Source of the DNA: Cichorium intybus
Taxonomy: Eukaryota; Streptophyta; Magnoliopsida; Asterales; Asteraceae
Length of the DNA stretch: 64,000 nt
Reading direction: 5' to 3'
NCBI GenBank assembly: GCA_023525715.1
Contig: CM042009.1
Span: 123,198,819-123,262,818, forward strand
Within the stretch, counting starts at the first letter, position 1; every line of letters begins with the position of its first letter. Position numbers and translations under genes: made by a program. The notes under the pieces are model-generated. The model had not been told where the DNA came from, ran no database searches, and saw nothing but the letters and a program-made list of their open reading frames with translations. Of this stretch, positions 37,621 to 51,291 are shown piece after piece.

Positions 37621-38082
37621 TAACGGTGGTGGAAAAAACAGAGGTGAGCATATGAGGAAGAAGAAGATGATGAAGAATGGATTATAAACAGAAGGACGAA
37701 TGGAATTGATTGAATCAACGGCCGGATTTGGTTTCCAAATGAAGAAAAAAATCACAGGGCTGCAGGAATAGCAGAAATCGATGTGTAAGAGAGAGATGAG
37801 AGAGAGAAGTGAAATCCAAAAGAATTTGTCATTGTTACCAATGGAATAAAGGGATGGGAGCATGTGAAGAAGATGTTGGGTGAGTGAGCGAGCGAGCCAG
37901 CTTCTAGTTGTAGTAGATGGTGAGGACAGAGAAAAGACTATTTTGTCCTTTGGTCTATAAATTACCTGCTCCCATAGGTTAAATTTTATAAACCTTTGAA
38001 ATTGTCGGGTGATTCGTGAATCGTGATGGTGAAATGACACTTTTGTCCATGATATGTCAATCACAATACTAAAACTAGCCAT

Positions 38083-38293
38083 GTTATAGGTGAGTAAAGA
38101 TCAAGATGTATATTTGATAGTATAAAAATGTAACCGAATTATATAAGGAGAATATTGTTAAATATGTTAATGTGGATGTGGTGGATTCGAACACACTCAT
38201 TACCCAAATTTAAAGTTTTAAGACTATCCTACCATCAAACCAAAAGTTGTATCACATGAGCTCCACATTACCACCATAATTCATATCACAGTC
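38083..38293. promoter_or_regulatory. Probable upstream region of the IRKI-like gene
   Basis: Unique AT-rich sequence between the open 5' leader of the IRKI-like gene and a SINE. No specific promoter element was identified. Confidence 0.35.
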
Positions 38294-38557
38294 AACCATC
38301 ACCCTGATGGCCCAGTGGATAAGGCTTAGGACTCTTTCTCTTTCCCCATAAAGAGGTTCCAAGTTCTAATCTCACTCCCTCCCTTTCCCCATAGGGAGTG
38401 TTAGGTTTCAATCAGGGGATGGCCACTGACCACCGTAGGTGATTGACCCGGACCACCCTGCTGCCAGGTGTGCGTGGGCCCCGAGGTTGCTTCATCAGGG
38501 TCATCCAAAGAATGGGTCGGGTGGGGTCCTCGGTTATCAAAAAAAAAAAAAAAAAAA
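38294..38557 (+). mobile_element. tRNA-derived SINE
   Basis: An A box (tggcccagtggataagg) near 38309 and a B box (ggttccaagttctaa) near 38346 have polymerase III promoter spacing. The element ends in 19 A. Flanks ttcatatcacagtc (38280-38293) and ttcacatcacagtc (38559-38572) form a 14-bp duplication with one mismatch. Confidence 0.88.
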
Positions 38558-38572
38558 TTTCACATCACAGTC

Positions 38573-39035
<463 letters not shown>

Positions 39036-39048
39036 TACATTTATGTAA

Positions 39049-39463
39049 GGGAAAATGATTTATAAGGGTAATTATGTTTAAAACTGTTCAAAAAACACCA
39101 TCCAGGTAAGACCTTTGTACAAAAAACATCATCCAAGTAAAACTTTTGTACAAAAAACACCAACGAACTACATGTTTTGTTCAAATTTTACCCGATGGTA
39201 ACCGGCTCTCGAAGGTTAAAGGATGACTTGGCCAAATATTTAGTGACATGGCATAATAACAGATGAACAGTTTAACCTGCAAGAGCCGGTTACCATCTGG
39301 TAAAATTTAAACAAAACATGTAGTTCGTTGGTGTTTTTTGTACAAAGGTCTTACTTTGATAGTATTTTTTGTACAAAGGATTTACTTGGATGGTGTTTTT
39401 TGAACAAACCAAACTTGGATGATGTTTTTTGAACATTTTTGAAACATAATTACCCATTTTCCC
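39049..39463. mobile_element. Fold-back MITE, Mutator-like
   Basis: 415 bp, palindromic over most of its length around a centre near 39255. Matching patches are gagccggttaccatc against its complement, and repeated 'tgtacaaaaaacacca' blocks. The ends are gggaaaatg and cattttccc. Flanks tttatgtaa (39040-39048) and tttatataa (39464-39472) match in 8 of 9 bases. Confidence 0.88.
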
Positions 39464-39472
39464 TTTATATAA

Positions 39473-42364
39473 ATACATATACTCTTCTGTCATTTAATTC
39501 TATCGCCTCCTTTAATGGGCCAAGGCCATAACCTAATTTATTTTAGTATATGATTTTTATTGTTTGTAATATTATTGTTGATAATAAAGATTCAAATGAA
39601 AAATTACGTAAGTTAACCTAATCATGCAAAACGGCAAAAGATATTCAATTTCATCAATGTTCATCGTTTCATACTCTGTTACAAATTCAATTTCAAAAAC
39701 AGGTAATATTAATTTCTTATTAGCTATTATATATTTAGTTTTTATTAATTGTAATTGGTATTTTTTTTTAAACTATATAATTTGTAATTAGAAGTATTGT
39801 TATGATTAGTTTCACATAATTATAGGGAAATCATAAGCAATAAAAGAATCAATGATTCTTTTTTCAAACGAAAAAAAGATGTAAATGACCCGCAACTGCA
39901 ACTTGTTAATAATACTATAAGCATGTCTATTAAAAAAATGTTAACTCCCCCCTGAGTATAACTACACTCAATCTCACACACTATGAACACCCACTCGACC
40001 GTGGTTACAATTGAGATATATATAAACCGAGAAAAAGGATCTGTCAGAGATGATGACAAATATTCTAGACCTTGCTTTCTGCACTAGGCCAATTGATGTG
40101 ACAAGTCATGGAACATGTTATCGCAGACCAACTTTTGATAGCAGCAGATCATGAGAACCGTGCCAAGAGGACACTTCGCTTCTGAAGTAGCTTCTCCCTT
40201 TTATTCGCATCTCAACTATCTTCATTTAACCCATGTGGAGATCCTATTGCAAAGTCTGGACCGGAGCGAAGACTGCTCCTCGGTCCTACTGACTTATGCT
40301 AAGATGAGCTTCAAGATCTCCTAAAGCAGACTGAGATAATTGGGAACACCTCAAACGCATGATTCCTACTTTAAATATCAAACTTCGCATCGCACTACTT
40401 GATTGAGGTGAAGGTAATTGATCCGGACGAAACTCAACCTCCAAACAAAGTACATTACCATAAAAGACATAATTAAACAAAGTACATTACTATAACATCA
40501 AAATTTTGTCAAACAAACACAGCAAAAAACAACCTGATTACCATCAAAAGTTTGCCAAACCAAAAACAAACAATAACACAACCAATTGCAACAAAATCAC
40601 AATACTAAGCAACACTTAAATTCCTACGCAAACTGTTATAAAACATAAATATGTTATACAAAAACATTAAAATAACATAAAATGTTCAACAAAAAGCACT
40701 GAAATCACATCACAGAAATACTTATGCTTTGCAATATAAGCCTCATAATCTTTTTTTGCTTCTCAAACGTTGAAATAACTTCACCATTAACCTTTTCAAA
40801 TCATTGTCACTCTCATTTACTTCAGCAAGATACACGGTGGACAAATCATTGTCACTCTCTTTTATGTATTTCATATTGTAAAAGTTTTAACCTTTAAAAG
40901 TTCAATACAACAGTAGCTTCTTTGCATCAAATTACCATGAAATAAACAAATACCTTGAAAGAAATCAAATACAATCATTTTTACATCGAATTATAAGAGG
41001 ATCTCATCTGAAAACTAGGGTACGTCCTTGATCCCGTCTGAAAACTAAGGAACATCCTGCTTGAACCCATCTTTAAACCTTTCGATGGAGAGAGGTGGAG
41101 TAAGTGGAAGGGGAGGGAGGCGATGAGGAGTTTGACGTTCGTCAATGAGGAGTTTGAAGATCGATGACAATTATTTCGATTCTACAACTGGGAAAGAAAG
41201 ATGATGAGAGAAATTGAGGAACGAGAATAGTGAGGGAGGGGGTATATGGTCAAGGTGAGAGGAGAAGGAGGGTGGGGGAAGTGATGTGGATCGTAGCTTT
41301 CCATCTTAGTTTACACAAACCGCATTAGCAAGTGGTAATCGGCTAGGAATTGATTAACCTTCTAAATGCCAAAAGTGAAAAAAAATCTTGATTAGTTTTA
41401 AACATTTACGTACCAAAACTGATGTTAGGGTAACACTAAAAATAATTGGCAAACTTAAAAATATTCTTGTAATTTTCCCTAACATATTTAATTAAAAACG
41501 TTGAACGAATTGAATAGTTTAATTAATTAACCGGTTGATAAATCCAATCCAGTTTGTTAGCTTTGAGTTGGGTTTAGATTAAGTTGACGGGTTACATTGA
41601 TTTTTTAGTATAAGATATTTATATCATGTTATCACCTCGATATATGATTTGAAAAATAAGGCTAAATATAAAATAATAGTATCTAACCATTCGGTATAAT
41701 TAAATAAAAAATATAAAACAACTGGAATTGTAACTTTATTTATACATCAACAGTTACATTGTTTTTCTTTGCTTGGAAAATATTCATCTGCTTTAGCTTA
41801 TTCCAACTAAAATTCGTCTACCTTTATAAATGTCAAATATATGATACAATATATAACCTTCTTTGGTTTCATAATTGGAGTAGTTGGTTCTAGGACACAT
41901 GAGAAATACCTATGGTTTTATAGACACTTTTTTATATAAAAGTATATAACCTTTTGATTTATTATATAGTTTATATATCGAACCTTTAGACTTTCAGATA
42001 ATCGAGTTCGTCGATTACCAATATTCTAATAGGCTACTTTGTATGTGGTTTTTAAGGTCAACAAAGTGTATACGAACCTACGATAGTTGCATGTTCCAAA
42101 GCATACATGATTGACCTTAATTGTGTCCCAAACATCATGTGAGTAAATATGCTTATCCTAAGTCGAATTAATTTACTATATGCAATATTTTTATATTTAA
42201 CCATCATTCAACCCCAACTCAAACACCTCAAACTGAGATAATTCATTTTCGTTTAACACAACACTATGATAAACCTGAGGGCCATGTCAGCTCAAAATCC
42301 AATCCCATGGCCCGAACCTAGACTGGGTGTTGTGTGCCCCAGCTAACCCCGAGGGCCATGTCAA
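39473..42364. other. Intergenic, no gene recognised
   Basis: A less AT-rich patch at about 40040-40440 gives a minus-strand frame (40286-40480) with coding-like composition but no known motif. 41030-41290 is purine-rich. A phrase gagggccatgtca occurs twice, near 42278 and 42350. Nothing here supports a gene call. Confidence 0.5.
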
Positions 42365-42372
42365 CCCCTAAG

Positions 42373-42577
42373 TAGGGGTGTAAATGAGCCGAGTCGGCTC
42401 GTGAGCTACCCGAGACCGGCTCGCTAAAAGCTCGACTTAAGACCGATTTTAAACGAGCCTGAGCCGAGCTCGAGCTTAATATAAGGCTCGTTTAATAAAC
42501 GAGCTCGAGCCGATCCTGTGTCACCAAGCTCGATTAGGCTCGCGAGCCCTAAACGAACCTATATATAATATAATTTT

Positions 42578-42668
<91 letters not shown>

Positions 42669-42950
42669 TTAAAACATATTTAGTCATTAATTATTTAGGG
42701 AATTTTCTGCGCCTTTTGTTTGTTTTAGAATTTCAATTATTAAGTAAGTTGTTATTTTCCTGCACTAGAGTAACGAGCTCAAGTCGAGCTCATTTAGGCT
42801 TGTCAAGGAATAAACGAGCCGAGCCCGAGCCGAGCTTAGGATCATAAAGCTCATAACGAGCCGAGCCTTGTATATTTCTTAACGAGCCTGAGCCTGAGCC
42901 GAGCTTGGTCAGGATCAGGACCGGCTCGGCTCGGCTCGTTTGCACCCGTA
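42373..42950. mobile_element. hAT MITE rich in GAGCCGAGC motifs
   Basis: 578 bp with ends taggggtgtaaatgagcc and ggctcgtttgcacccgta, a common plant hAT terminus. 8-bp flanks cccctaag (42365-42372) and cccttaag (42951-42958) differ at one base. The subterminal regions repeat gagccgagc/ctcgagc many times, likely transposase sites. A (TA)n run occupies about 42583-42661. Confidence 0.92.
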
Positions 42951-42958
42951 CCCTTAAG

Positions 42959-43820
42959 GGTGTTGCTCGATACATGTATGCCCACTAGCATTATATTTTC
43001 TCGACAGTTCCAAAAATAAGTCGTAATGTTTCTTAATTTGAAATTATCTTGAATAACTTATTCATTCAATATCCCGATTATCTTTTAAAAGAATATTTTT
43101 TTAAAATTTTATGTTATCTCAAAGGTAAAGCACCAAAGTACATTCTTTTAAATTTTAACTATACGTTACAAAACATTGATAATACTGGCGTGTTTCTTAG
43201 TCTTGTTCAATTTTATATTATAGAAAAATAATTAAAAAGTTATAAATTCGATGTTCAACTATGTGTCGTGTTATAAACAAACAAGAAAAAGAATTAATAT
43301 TTGATAGTTGCTTAATATTATCAACATACCCATAATCGACTGTACATAAAATGGTGGGGTGTACAGTTCATCCCGTGGATACTTCATTGTCATCGTGTGG
43401 GGACCTCAACCCCCAACATTGGAGCTTTCCCCTAAATGACCCCACTGCCCCTTCTATTTACTCCAATCATTACCCTCTAATTTAATACAACAAGGGCAGT
43501 TGGAGGAATATAGAAATTATTTTTTTATGCTTCATAAAGAATATTTACGAACAATATTTTTAGGTATCTAGATTATTAGAACACGCCACTAGAATGGTGT
43601 CATTTGCCTTTTAATTATGTCAAATATCAGTTTAATAATTATTTTTATATCAGTATAATACAAATCCTTTTGAAAATAGATCTCACTCACATATCACAAC
43701 TATTTGTATTATTTAACAATCATTTTATCTATTATAATTAGTAAATAATCATTAAAACTAATAAAAATATATAATTTGCAATATAGTTGATATAATTATT
43801 AATATATTTAATATAAAACC
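42959..43820. other. Intergenic, no gene recognised
   Basis: AT-rich sequence. A 60-codon frame at 43049-43231 has no motif and is not called. Confidence 0.5.
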
Positions 43821-43828
43821 ATTGTTAA

Positions 43829-44164
43829 CAGGGCCGACTCTGCGGATGCTTAAAGTGTGCGACCGCACAAGACCCGTGTCGTTTAGGGGTCTGAAAAGAA
43901 TTGTGTTTAATATATTAGTGACGGAAAATTTGAATATTCTATCACTAATTATTTTAGTGATGGATTAGTGACATAATATTGTCAAATAAGGCATGTCAAA
44001 AGATTTATCCATCACTGATCCATTGTTAATTTCTTGCAAAAATCGATTGCTAATACATTATATTTCGTCGCTAATTACTCGCAAATTTTGCCATTAAAAA
44101 AGTTTTATAAAGGGCCCTTTTTTACTGTTTACAGAGGGCATTCAAAATCAACAAACTGGCTCTG
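43829..44164. mobile_element. Short hAT MITE
   Basis: 336 bp with related ends CAGGGCC... and, in reverse complement, CAGAGCC..., flanked by an exact 8-bp duplication attgttaa (43821-43828 and 44165-44172). No coding capacity. Confidence 0.85.
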
Positions 44165-44543
44165 ATTGTTAATATTTATTCTTATTCATTTACTATTGTA
44201 TATTTTTAGGTCAACAAAGAACTGTTTTCTTTTTTGTAAATATTAATTATTATATGTAAGTTTTAAAAATTGTTAATTTATAATTATATAATTTAGTATA
44301 TAGCAGTACATATCATAATAATAATAAACTAAATTGATGTTTCTTTTTTACTTAATACACTTGATATTTAACAAATTTAATGAGTTCAATTATATATAAG
44401 CGTTTCGTTTTTACTTAATGTTAACAAAATATCTTAATAAGTTAAGTTATGAAAATGATGTCCTTAAGAATGGTGCAACACCAACAAAAGTTGATTTCAG
44501 CAAGAGAAAAAAGTCTGCAAAAGTTTAGGAGGAATGTGTCCAT

Positions 44544-44753
44544 ATGGATACACAAGTGTCTGAACAAGTAGAGGAAGCTGTTGCACAATCATCTCAGGTC
44601 AAAGCTCCACATAGCAAGGCCAAAGGTAAGTCGAATGCACAAGTTGTCAAACCTAAAAGATCTGAGAAGATTTCGCAGAAGAAGTTGCCTACAGGGGTTG
44701 AGGGAAAGAATAGAGAAGGGAACAATAGTGCAAGACCAATGGAGTTGGACTAG
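44544..44753 (+). pseudogene. Lys/Ser-rich ORF, possible tail of a transposon protein
   Basis: 69 codons, MDTQVSEQVEEAVAQSS... ending KNREGNNSARPMELD, strongly basic. The same frame continues upstream (GATPTKVDFSKRKKSAKV) to an in-frame TAG at 44527-44529, which suggests a longer protein broken by a stop. Basic tails of this kind end FAR1/MULE and Ulp1-like proteins, but no diagnostic domain is present. Confidence 0.35.
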
Positions 44754-45556
44754 TATAATTGTGTTAGTGATTGTAAGACAATGCATGCTATGAATGTATC
44801 GTGAATATGAGTGTTTACACTATTTGTGTTGAATGATTGTCTTGTATTTTTGAATATGTCATTTGGTGTGACTGTTTTGAAAAGGTTAACTAGTATTCGT
44901 TTACCATTTTTACATTACCCTTACATACTTTACTCGGTTATGTCAAAGAACTTGTAACACTTCATATATAAACTGATCATATCACCCTGCATTACCAAAC
45001 TGATCATTGTACCATTTTATATACAAAGTAACAAATGGAATATGATAACCATTTCATACCATTTGATATACAATGTTTTGAAATCATTGTATCCTCAATC
45101 AGAAACACTATCATTAAGACACATTTATGCTCTTATCATTCTTAACTTTTGTATATGCAAAATCTACGATGAATGTTGATGTTAAAGAATCAAATATCAT
45201 AACAACATTTGTATGTAATATGCGATAAAGCTGTCATTTTTATTTATCATCAAAACAGACCGATTACAATACCACATATCATCCAAAACAACAAACCTAA
45301 AAGATCGTAAACCCACCAACAAACCCTACCCATCAACTACCAATCTACCATCACCATTCCTACACAAACTAAATAACAAAACGCTTGCTACTACAAGACT
45401 TAAGTTTGTACACCAAAAGACCTACTAACAGCTACAAAAAACCAAACACCAAAAACGCCGCCCCACCTTCTCTTCCGTTAGTATTGACCTATGAACCGAG
45501 TAACCGCCACCGTCACCATCACCACAATGACCCATTTCCGTCCAGCAATCACACGA
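44754..45556. other. Intergenic, no gene recognised
   Basis: AT-rich. The overlapping plus-strand frames at 45385-45760 lie mostly opposite the small minus-strand ORF and have unlikely compositions. Confidence 0.4.
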
Positions 45557-45754
45557 TCAAGGACGCTCCATCTCCTCGTGGATGTACTTTATAGCTTCCT
45601 TCATGGTGTTAACTTCGGTTGTGATCTCCGGCTTCATCATCTCCACCTCGAGATAGTTCTCCATCGAGACCACATCGCAATGGTAAGGGCATTGGCCCTC
45701 CGTTACATCTACTACGTGGAAGCCGGTAAAAGAATGGCTGCAACACGACGACAT
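45557..45754 (-). CDS. Small ORF of unknown function (65 aa)
   Basis: Starts MSSCCSHSFTGFHVVDV and ends KEAIKYIHEEMERP, with Cys residues near the N-terminus and an acidic amphipathic C-terminal half. Upstream on the minus strand lies a plausible leader containing TTTAAAAACCC and a pyrimidine-rich stretch (45780-45860). The same frame is open to 45871, but that extension is unlike the rest. Not recognised; it could be a real small gene or a fragment. Confidence 0.35.
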   Translation of the reverse strand: MSSCCSHSFTGFHVVDVTEGQCPYHCDVVSMENYLEVEMMKPEITTEVNTMKEAIKYIHEEMERP

Positions 45755-46192
45755 AGCTGAAGATTTATACGAAACGAGTTGAATAATTTTTTCCAATTTA
45801 TGGTAAGAAGATTTCAGGATGTGGAGAATGAGGGAAAGGGATGGGTTTTTAAAGCTGGACCACAACCACAAACGTGGTCCCTAAGTTTTGCTATTATTTC
45901 TGGATTGAATCTAAAGGGATTCGTTGGTTCATAGAACTAGATGTGACAATCCCATTACCCGATTTGTTTTAGCGGGAGATGACATGGACAACCACCGGAT
46001 GGAACCGATTTCCACATTCCCTTTACCCGGTTTTCGAAACCTTAAGCTCGTAAGCAGCAAGGAAAAAACTTAATGGACCAAATAGATGCAAAATCAAAAG
46101 GTCAATGAGTTACTGTAGCATTTTTCACTAAAAAGAACGAAGTTAGATGTTCAAAGCATGGTAAAGAATGATCATTTAATATACATTGAGTT

Positions 46193-46340
46193 TTTTTTTT
46201 TTGAACCGGCAAATAATATACATATACTATATCCTAACCCTAAATCACCTAATCCACCTAATTCCCTAGTGAGATTTGAACCCAAGACCTCAAGAAGGCC
46301 GGACATACTCCGGTGCCGCTGAACTACAAGTTCTTTGGCT
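46193..46340 (-). mobile_element. Short tRNA-derived SINE
   Basis: On the minus strand: an A-box-like tagttcagcgg, a B-box-like gggttcaaatctc, and a poly(A) end (the T run near 46193-46201). The flanks aatatacattgagt are an exact 14-bp duplication at 46179-46192 and 46341-46354. Confidence 0.85.
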
Positions 46341-46401
46341 AATATACATTGAGTGGTCAATAAAATTTATACTCTCCAACGGAGTTTAGTTATCTTGAAT
46401 A

Positions 46402-46558
46402 TGAGGTAATATTTCTAACTGTTTTTTTATTCATTCACTTAAAATAAAGGTGTTTTGATTTCTATACCTTCATCATGATTCTCTCTTTATTTAAAATAGT
46501 CAAAACATCTTTATTTTAAGTGGATGAATAAAAAATATAATTGGAAATATCACCTCCC
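46402..46558. mobile_element. Tiny fold-back MITE, Mutator-like
   Basis: 157 bp palindrome: gaggtaatatttc and gaggtgatatttc ends face inward, and ttttattcattcactt is answered by aagtggatgaataaaa. Direct flanks atcttgaata at 46392-46401 and 46559-46568 (9-10 bp) fit a Mutator-type target duplication. Confidence 0.8.
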
Positions 46559-46641
46559 ATCTTGAATAGTCAACCAAATAGTAAAAAGCCAAAAAAAATG
46601 TTGCTTTAATTTTCGTATTTTGATAACAACTCGATCTCGCC

Positions 46642-46833
46642 ATGGGAAGGGACGCGTTAAGAGAGGAAGCGGTGAGAGTGGAGAGGAAGGAAGTGGTGGT
46701 CGATGGTCGCATTTGCAAAAGCGGTGGTGTAAAAGACGTAAAATCGAGGAAGATCCGAATAAGACGACCCGGATCCGACGGAAAATCCGAATGTCACAAA
46801 CGCAAAAAATTACGGGAATTGATTAAGATATAA
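46642..46833 (+). other. Basic ORF of doubtful status
   Basis: 63 codons, MGRDALREEAVRVERKEVV..., in a patch with more G+C than its surroundings. An overlapping frame at 46620-46826 is equally basic. No known motif; reported only because of the compositional contrast. Confidence 0.2.
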
Positions 46834-49390
46834 ATAATATAATTAAAAACAAGTTTGGTTATGTTTTTTAAAAAAATTAACCCAATATATTCAAGTTGCA
46901 CTATTTACATGTAGCTTGTTGTATCTATTCGGAATGGAATCCCACGTTCGATTATGGACGAATGTTTAATCATATTTTCGTACCACGCCTAACCACTTTC
47001 TTTTAAAAAAAATGCTTTTTATATCGACGATAATAATTATATCATTCGGAATATGTTCATTACTCCATTTTTTTCATTTTTTAGTATCTTCATCTAATCA
47101 TATATAAGTGAGAATCATTTAACACGCATTTATTTGCCATTTTGATTTTTTAATCTAAACTTAATCATGATTAGTTTTCATTTTTAATATAACATCTTAA
47201 CTTCAAACCAAAATCTATTCCAATGATCTTAAAATTCATTTTAGAAACCAGGACAAGGAGTTATCTGTATTGGATTCGACATTGCTTTATCATTAATCGA
47301 ACTTTTTTATCATCAAAAGAAAATACTTTTTTTTTTAAATTTTGGTTATTGCATGGAATCAAAATTTTCTTATTTCGAGTAATTTTTGTTTTCATCATCA
47401 CAAGTAAACTAAAAATAAAATAATTACGTGGTACAATCTGCTTAGTAAATTGCAAAACCGCTGTACACACATATATATATTTGATATATATAGTAGATAA
47501 CTTTTAAGATGATTTGCTGTTATTTTATATATGTTCTTATCGTAACGAGTATATTACAAAACTGTTAAAGATAACAAACATACAAAGTTTGGTTAATAGT
47601 TAACATGGAACACTGAGTCATACGTAGTCAACTCGACATAGACTGGAAACATTACATTGTGAAAGTAGATGTATCAATGACAGCTTTCGGTTGCTTTGAA
47701 CACACTTTTTGTATACAATTGTCTTGATAACAAAAGACAAATGGAAGGAAAGAGCATTCATTAATGTCACATTATTTCCAACAATGGCTGCCAACACTCC
47801 TCCTACCATAATAACCATAAAATAAGAAAATAAAAATAAGGTGGTATCTAATTATATAGTCGATTAAGTGTATGGGATCTAAGTCATTATATATTTTTGA
47901 ACCGAATAAAGCTCATATTTAGAAGAAATTAGCATAGCTTTCACAGATTTATACAAAAGGTTCAAATTATATCTCACATTACAGGAACTTGAAAACTGAA
48001 TTAAATTCATGCCACAACAAGAATACAAACATGAGACTAATTGGTAGGAGTCATACCTAATGCCGGAAATAACTACTTGTACTTTTAGAGGTAGTTTAGT
48101 TAGAATAACGATCGAGAGACAAAAAGTAATAGTTTGATATCTGCACGTTTTATCTGAAATCTAATATATGGACGTGAAATTATGAACAAATTGTCAAATT
48201 AGGTAATGTGTTCATATTAAACGGATATGTTTATAATGTGAGTCAAAAAAATGTCGAATTGACTCCGGAAAAATTTCTGGCTTTTTGTTAGTTTATATAT
48301 CATCATATGTCAAATATGATTGCAAATATCATATTTGCTACAATATTAATCTAATTTCTTTGAGTAGATCGGTATTGATAAATTTTAGAGTTATTCCCTA
48401 AAATGAGTATGTGCGGAGCTTTTATATTTACTAAACAATCACGATTTTTGGAACTATAACAAAAATAACCAACAATTTCGCGAATATATGTGGGCACTTG
48501 CGTGTATACTAAGTCTCATATAAAGGACATTACACTAAACTTTCATAGTTATACTTTATTCTTCACCGCGAATATTTTAAAAGAGTCAATGTCTCCACCT
48601 AATAAGGTGTGATACTTTCACAACAATCCGTGTTCCTCGTGAGTAACAACGTTATGCCCCGACGTAACTTTTAACCATGCACACTGTAATCTTAATTTCT
48701 ATTCGCTAAATGGTCACAGGGCCGGACATCTATTTATATCTGTCTGAGGGTTTTGAGATCACATCTTTAGATTTTTGTGATTATTTAGATTTAGTTGTGG
48801 GGTCCTTCGAATTGTTGGCAAATTGTTATGACCTCAATTCAATTGTGTTTCCAAACAACACATGGGTATCTTGTTCCCAAGACAATTCCTATCGTTGGTG
48901 TTTTGTCGCCCCTGTTGTCAATACTCTATGTGCTTAAGATGAATGCCAACGTAGATGAACACAAATATGATGAACACAAATATGCAGCTTACAATGATCT
49001 TCAAATGTGAAGTAGAAACCTCCTTCAAGTAAAAAGCATTATGATGTAAAGAAGGCTCACTAAGCATCATTAAGGTCCATCCCATTGGAAAAATAAGCCA
49101 CAAGAATATGCTTAAAACACAAGAACAAACATGTTGTTTTGATACAGACAATACTGACATGACTCTCCTTCTCGAGATGTATCTAGAATATGCATATGTT
49201 TTTATTTTAAAAAGAAATATGTTGTTCTATAGTAGGTGCATTAATGATTCGTTGTTTAGTAATCAACAACTATCTTACTAATGTAACGTTCTTGCTCCCT
49301 GTTTGGTGCATCATTAGTTCATTAGTTAGAAATAAGCATGTGTCATTACTTTAATTTATGATTAGATTACTACAATTGGAATGTCACAGA
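46834..49390. other. Intergenic, no gene recognised
   Basis: AT-rich. Short minus-strand frames at 47618-47818 and 48918-49160 are hydrophobic with Cys and Met but show no family motif, and no splice-consistent extension was found. Confidence 0.45.
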
Positions 49391-49393
49391 TAA

Positions 49394-49773
49394 GGTTGAA
49401 CATGGTTCGCAGACTGGACCGAACTGAACCAAAAGCGAACTAGGACTGAACCGAATTGGACTTGATCATGGACTGAAAACTGAAGTGATTAAGTGTGTTC
49501 GATCTCGGTTGGGTTTCGGTTTTGGTTCAAATTTTATGGTCCAAACCAAATTAGGACCAAAGTTGATGATGTTGTTGTATAATTAGGGATGAGTATGGTC
49601 TGCAAATCGGGCTGAAACCAAACCGGGACCTAATAAACCATTAACTAAAACCAAAAACCAACACTATAAATGACCGAAAACCGAACCATACTATGTAAAT
49701 CGATTCTGGTTTAGTTCGGTCTAGTTCAGTTTTTAGTTTGATTTTATTTTTTCGGTCCATACGCTCACCCTTA
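49394..49773. mobile_element. Degenerate hAT-like MITE
   Basis: Ends are related inverted sequences (aaggttgaacatggttcg and, in reverse complement, aagggtgagcgtatggaccg). The interior is full of gaaccgaac/cggttt blocks, as in plant hAT MITEs. The target duplication is unclear. Confidence 0.45.
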
Positions 49774-50733
49774 GTCACACTGTTACATAAAATGGCAAAA
49801 TAAGCAGTCAAATAATAATAATAATAATATAACTAGAAAGATACACTCTCATGGTCGCTAAAACAGTGGAAAATGAAGACACAAGCCTCTCTACCTCTAT
49901 GTAACTATTATATAAATTTAAAAAATGATAAACGACCAATAATGTCAGGGCATCATCATCTTATTTCCAATACTTATAATGCCTAAATACTTATTGATAT
50001 TACAGATAGGTGTTGTGATGGTATTGCCATAGTCGATTATGAAGGTGATGAAAGTTCATATATCACCAAATATTCATAGTCACTCGTTGGTTCTAATAAC
50101 ATGTCGTGAGAATGCAAAAAATCAACTTAAAAGTATTCCAATAGGATGAAGAAGAATATTAGGAATAATCTACATTGTTTAATTAATCCTTACTGTTACA
50201 CAAGAAGGAAAATAAGAAGCTTATATGAGAATGTCTTTGTAGTCAACATAAGATATAACACTTATCAATTGCAGGATGCTCGTAACGAACATTACAAAGA
50301 ACCTTCAATTCCTTTGATCTTCTCTCTTCCCATGGAATCATCTACACAAATAACATATCAAACTCAACTGAAATGACAATAAATATTTCATGCATATTGA
50401 GTGATTGGTAAAGATGATTACGTACCTGGCGATATTGACAACTTATAATTCTTATACATTATATAGTAGTCACTTGGAGGTGAGAGCTATGCATGCCTTT
50501 TCGCTAACCAATAAAAGTGATAATTGATCACCCTACTGATGGTAGGGAGAATGTTTTTTAGGGTATAAGATCATTTGACTGTTTTTTGTAATGTAACATT
50601 TTGTTCTCTAGTATTATTATTTGATAATATAACTTTTATGATTGCGTGTAATCACAAATATATTAGAAAAAACATTTATTGCAATCACAAACTACAATGA
50701 CCATAAGAAACAAACAACTGACAATACACATAC
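49774..50733. other. Intergenic, no gene recognised
   Basis: AT-rich sequence with a short (AAT)n run near 49815. The frame at 50146-50376 has no motif. Confidence 0.45.
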
Positions 50734-51291
50734 TGTGACAACTGTCAAATTAGGTCAACGAAAGTCAACTCAAGTCAACCGAAACGTATGATAAGTCAAT
50801 ATATTGAAATATAAATTTCATAACATATACAATGTATTATTTGATATTATAATGTACGCAAATTCAAAACAATTATACGAACAAACGCTATTAAGTTAGA
50901 TATTTTAAAATAAAATTTTAAAATTTTCACGTCGTGAATAGTAAATAGTGAACCGTGAATAGTGACAGTGAATAGTATCCGAATAGTAAATAGTGAACCG
51001 TGAATAGTGACAGTGAATAGTGAACGGTAAATTACAAATTTTACATCGAAACGTAGATAAAAATATAACGGTTCCGAATATATATTTATATTTGTACCAA
51101 ACGTTATATATAAAAAGTTACGATAGAAAAATGGTACAAATATAAAACTATTCGAAATATTACAAATTTTATATCGAAACGTAGATAAAATTACGACGGT
51201 TCCAAATATATATTTATATTTTTACAAAACGTTGTATATAAAAAGTTATGATAGATAAACGGTTAATTTAACTTGAAAGCGACGTTTAATC

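Noticed and set aside
38294..38557. tRNA gene
   Set aside because: A and B boxes are present, but no cloverleaf can be closed; the poly(A) tail and target duplication show a SINE.
40286..40480. Minus-strand ORF in a less AT-rich patch
   Set aside because: Composition is coding-like but there is no motif, and adjacent frames contain stops; it could be any decayed fragment.
47618..47818. Small hydrophobic minus-strand protein
   Set aside because: Starts plausibly (MVIMVGGVLAAIVGNN) but has no recognisable family, no extension across splice sites and no regulatory context.
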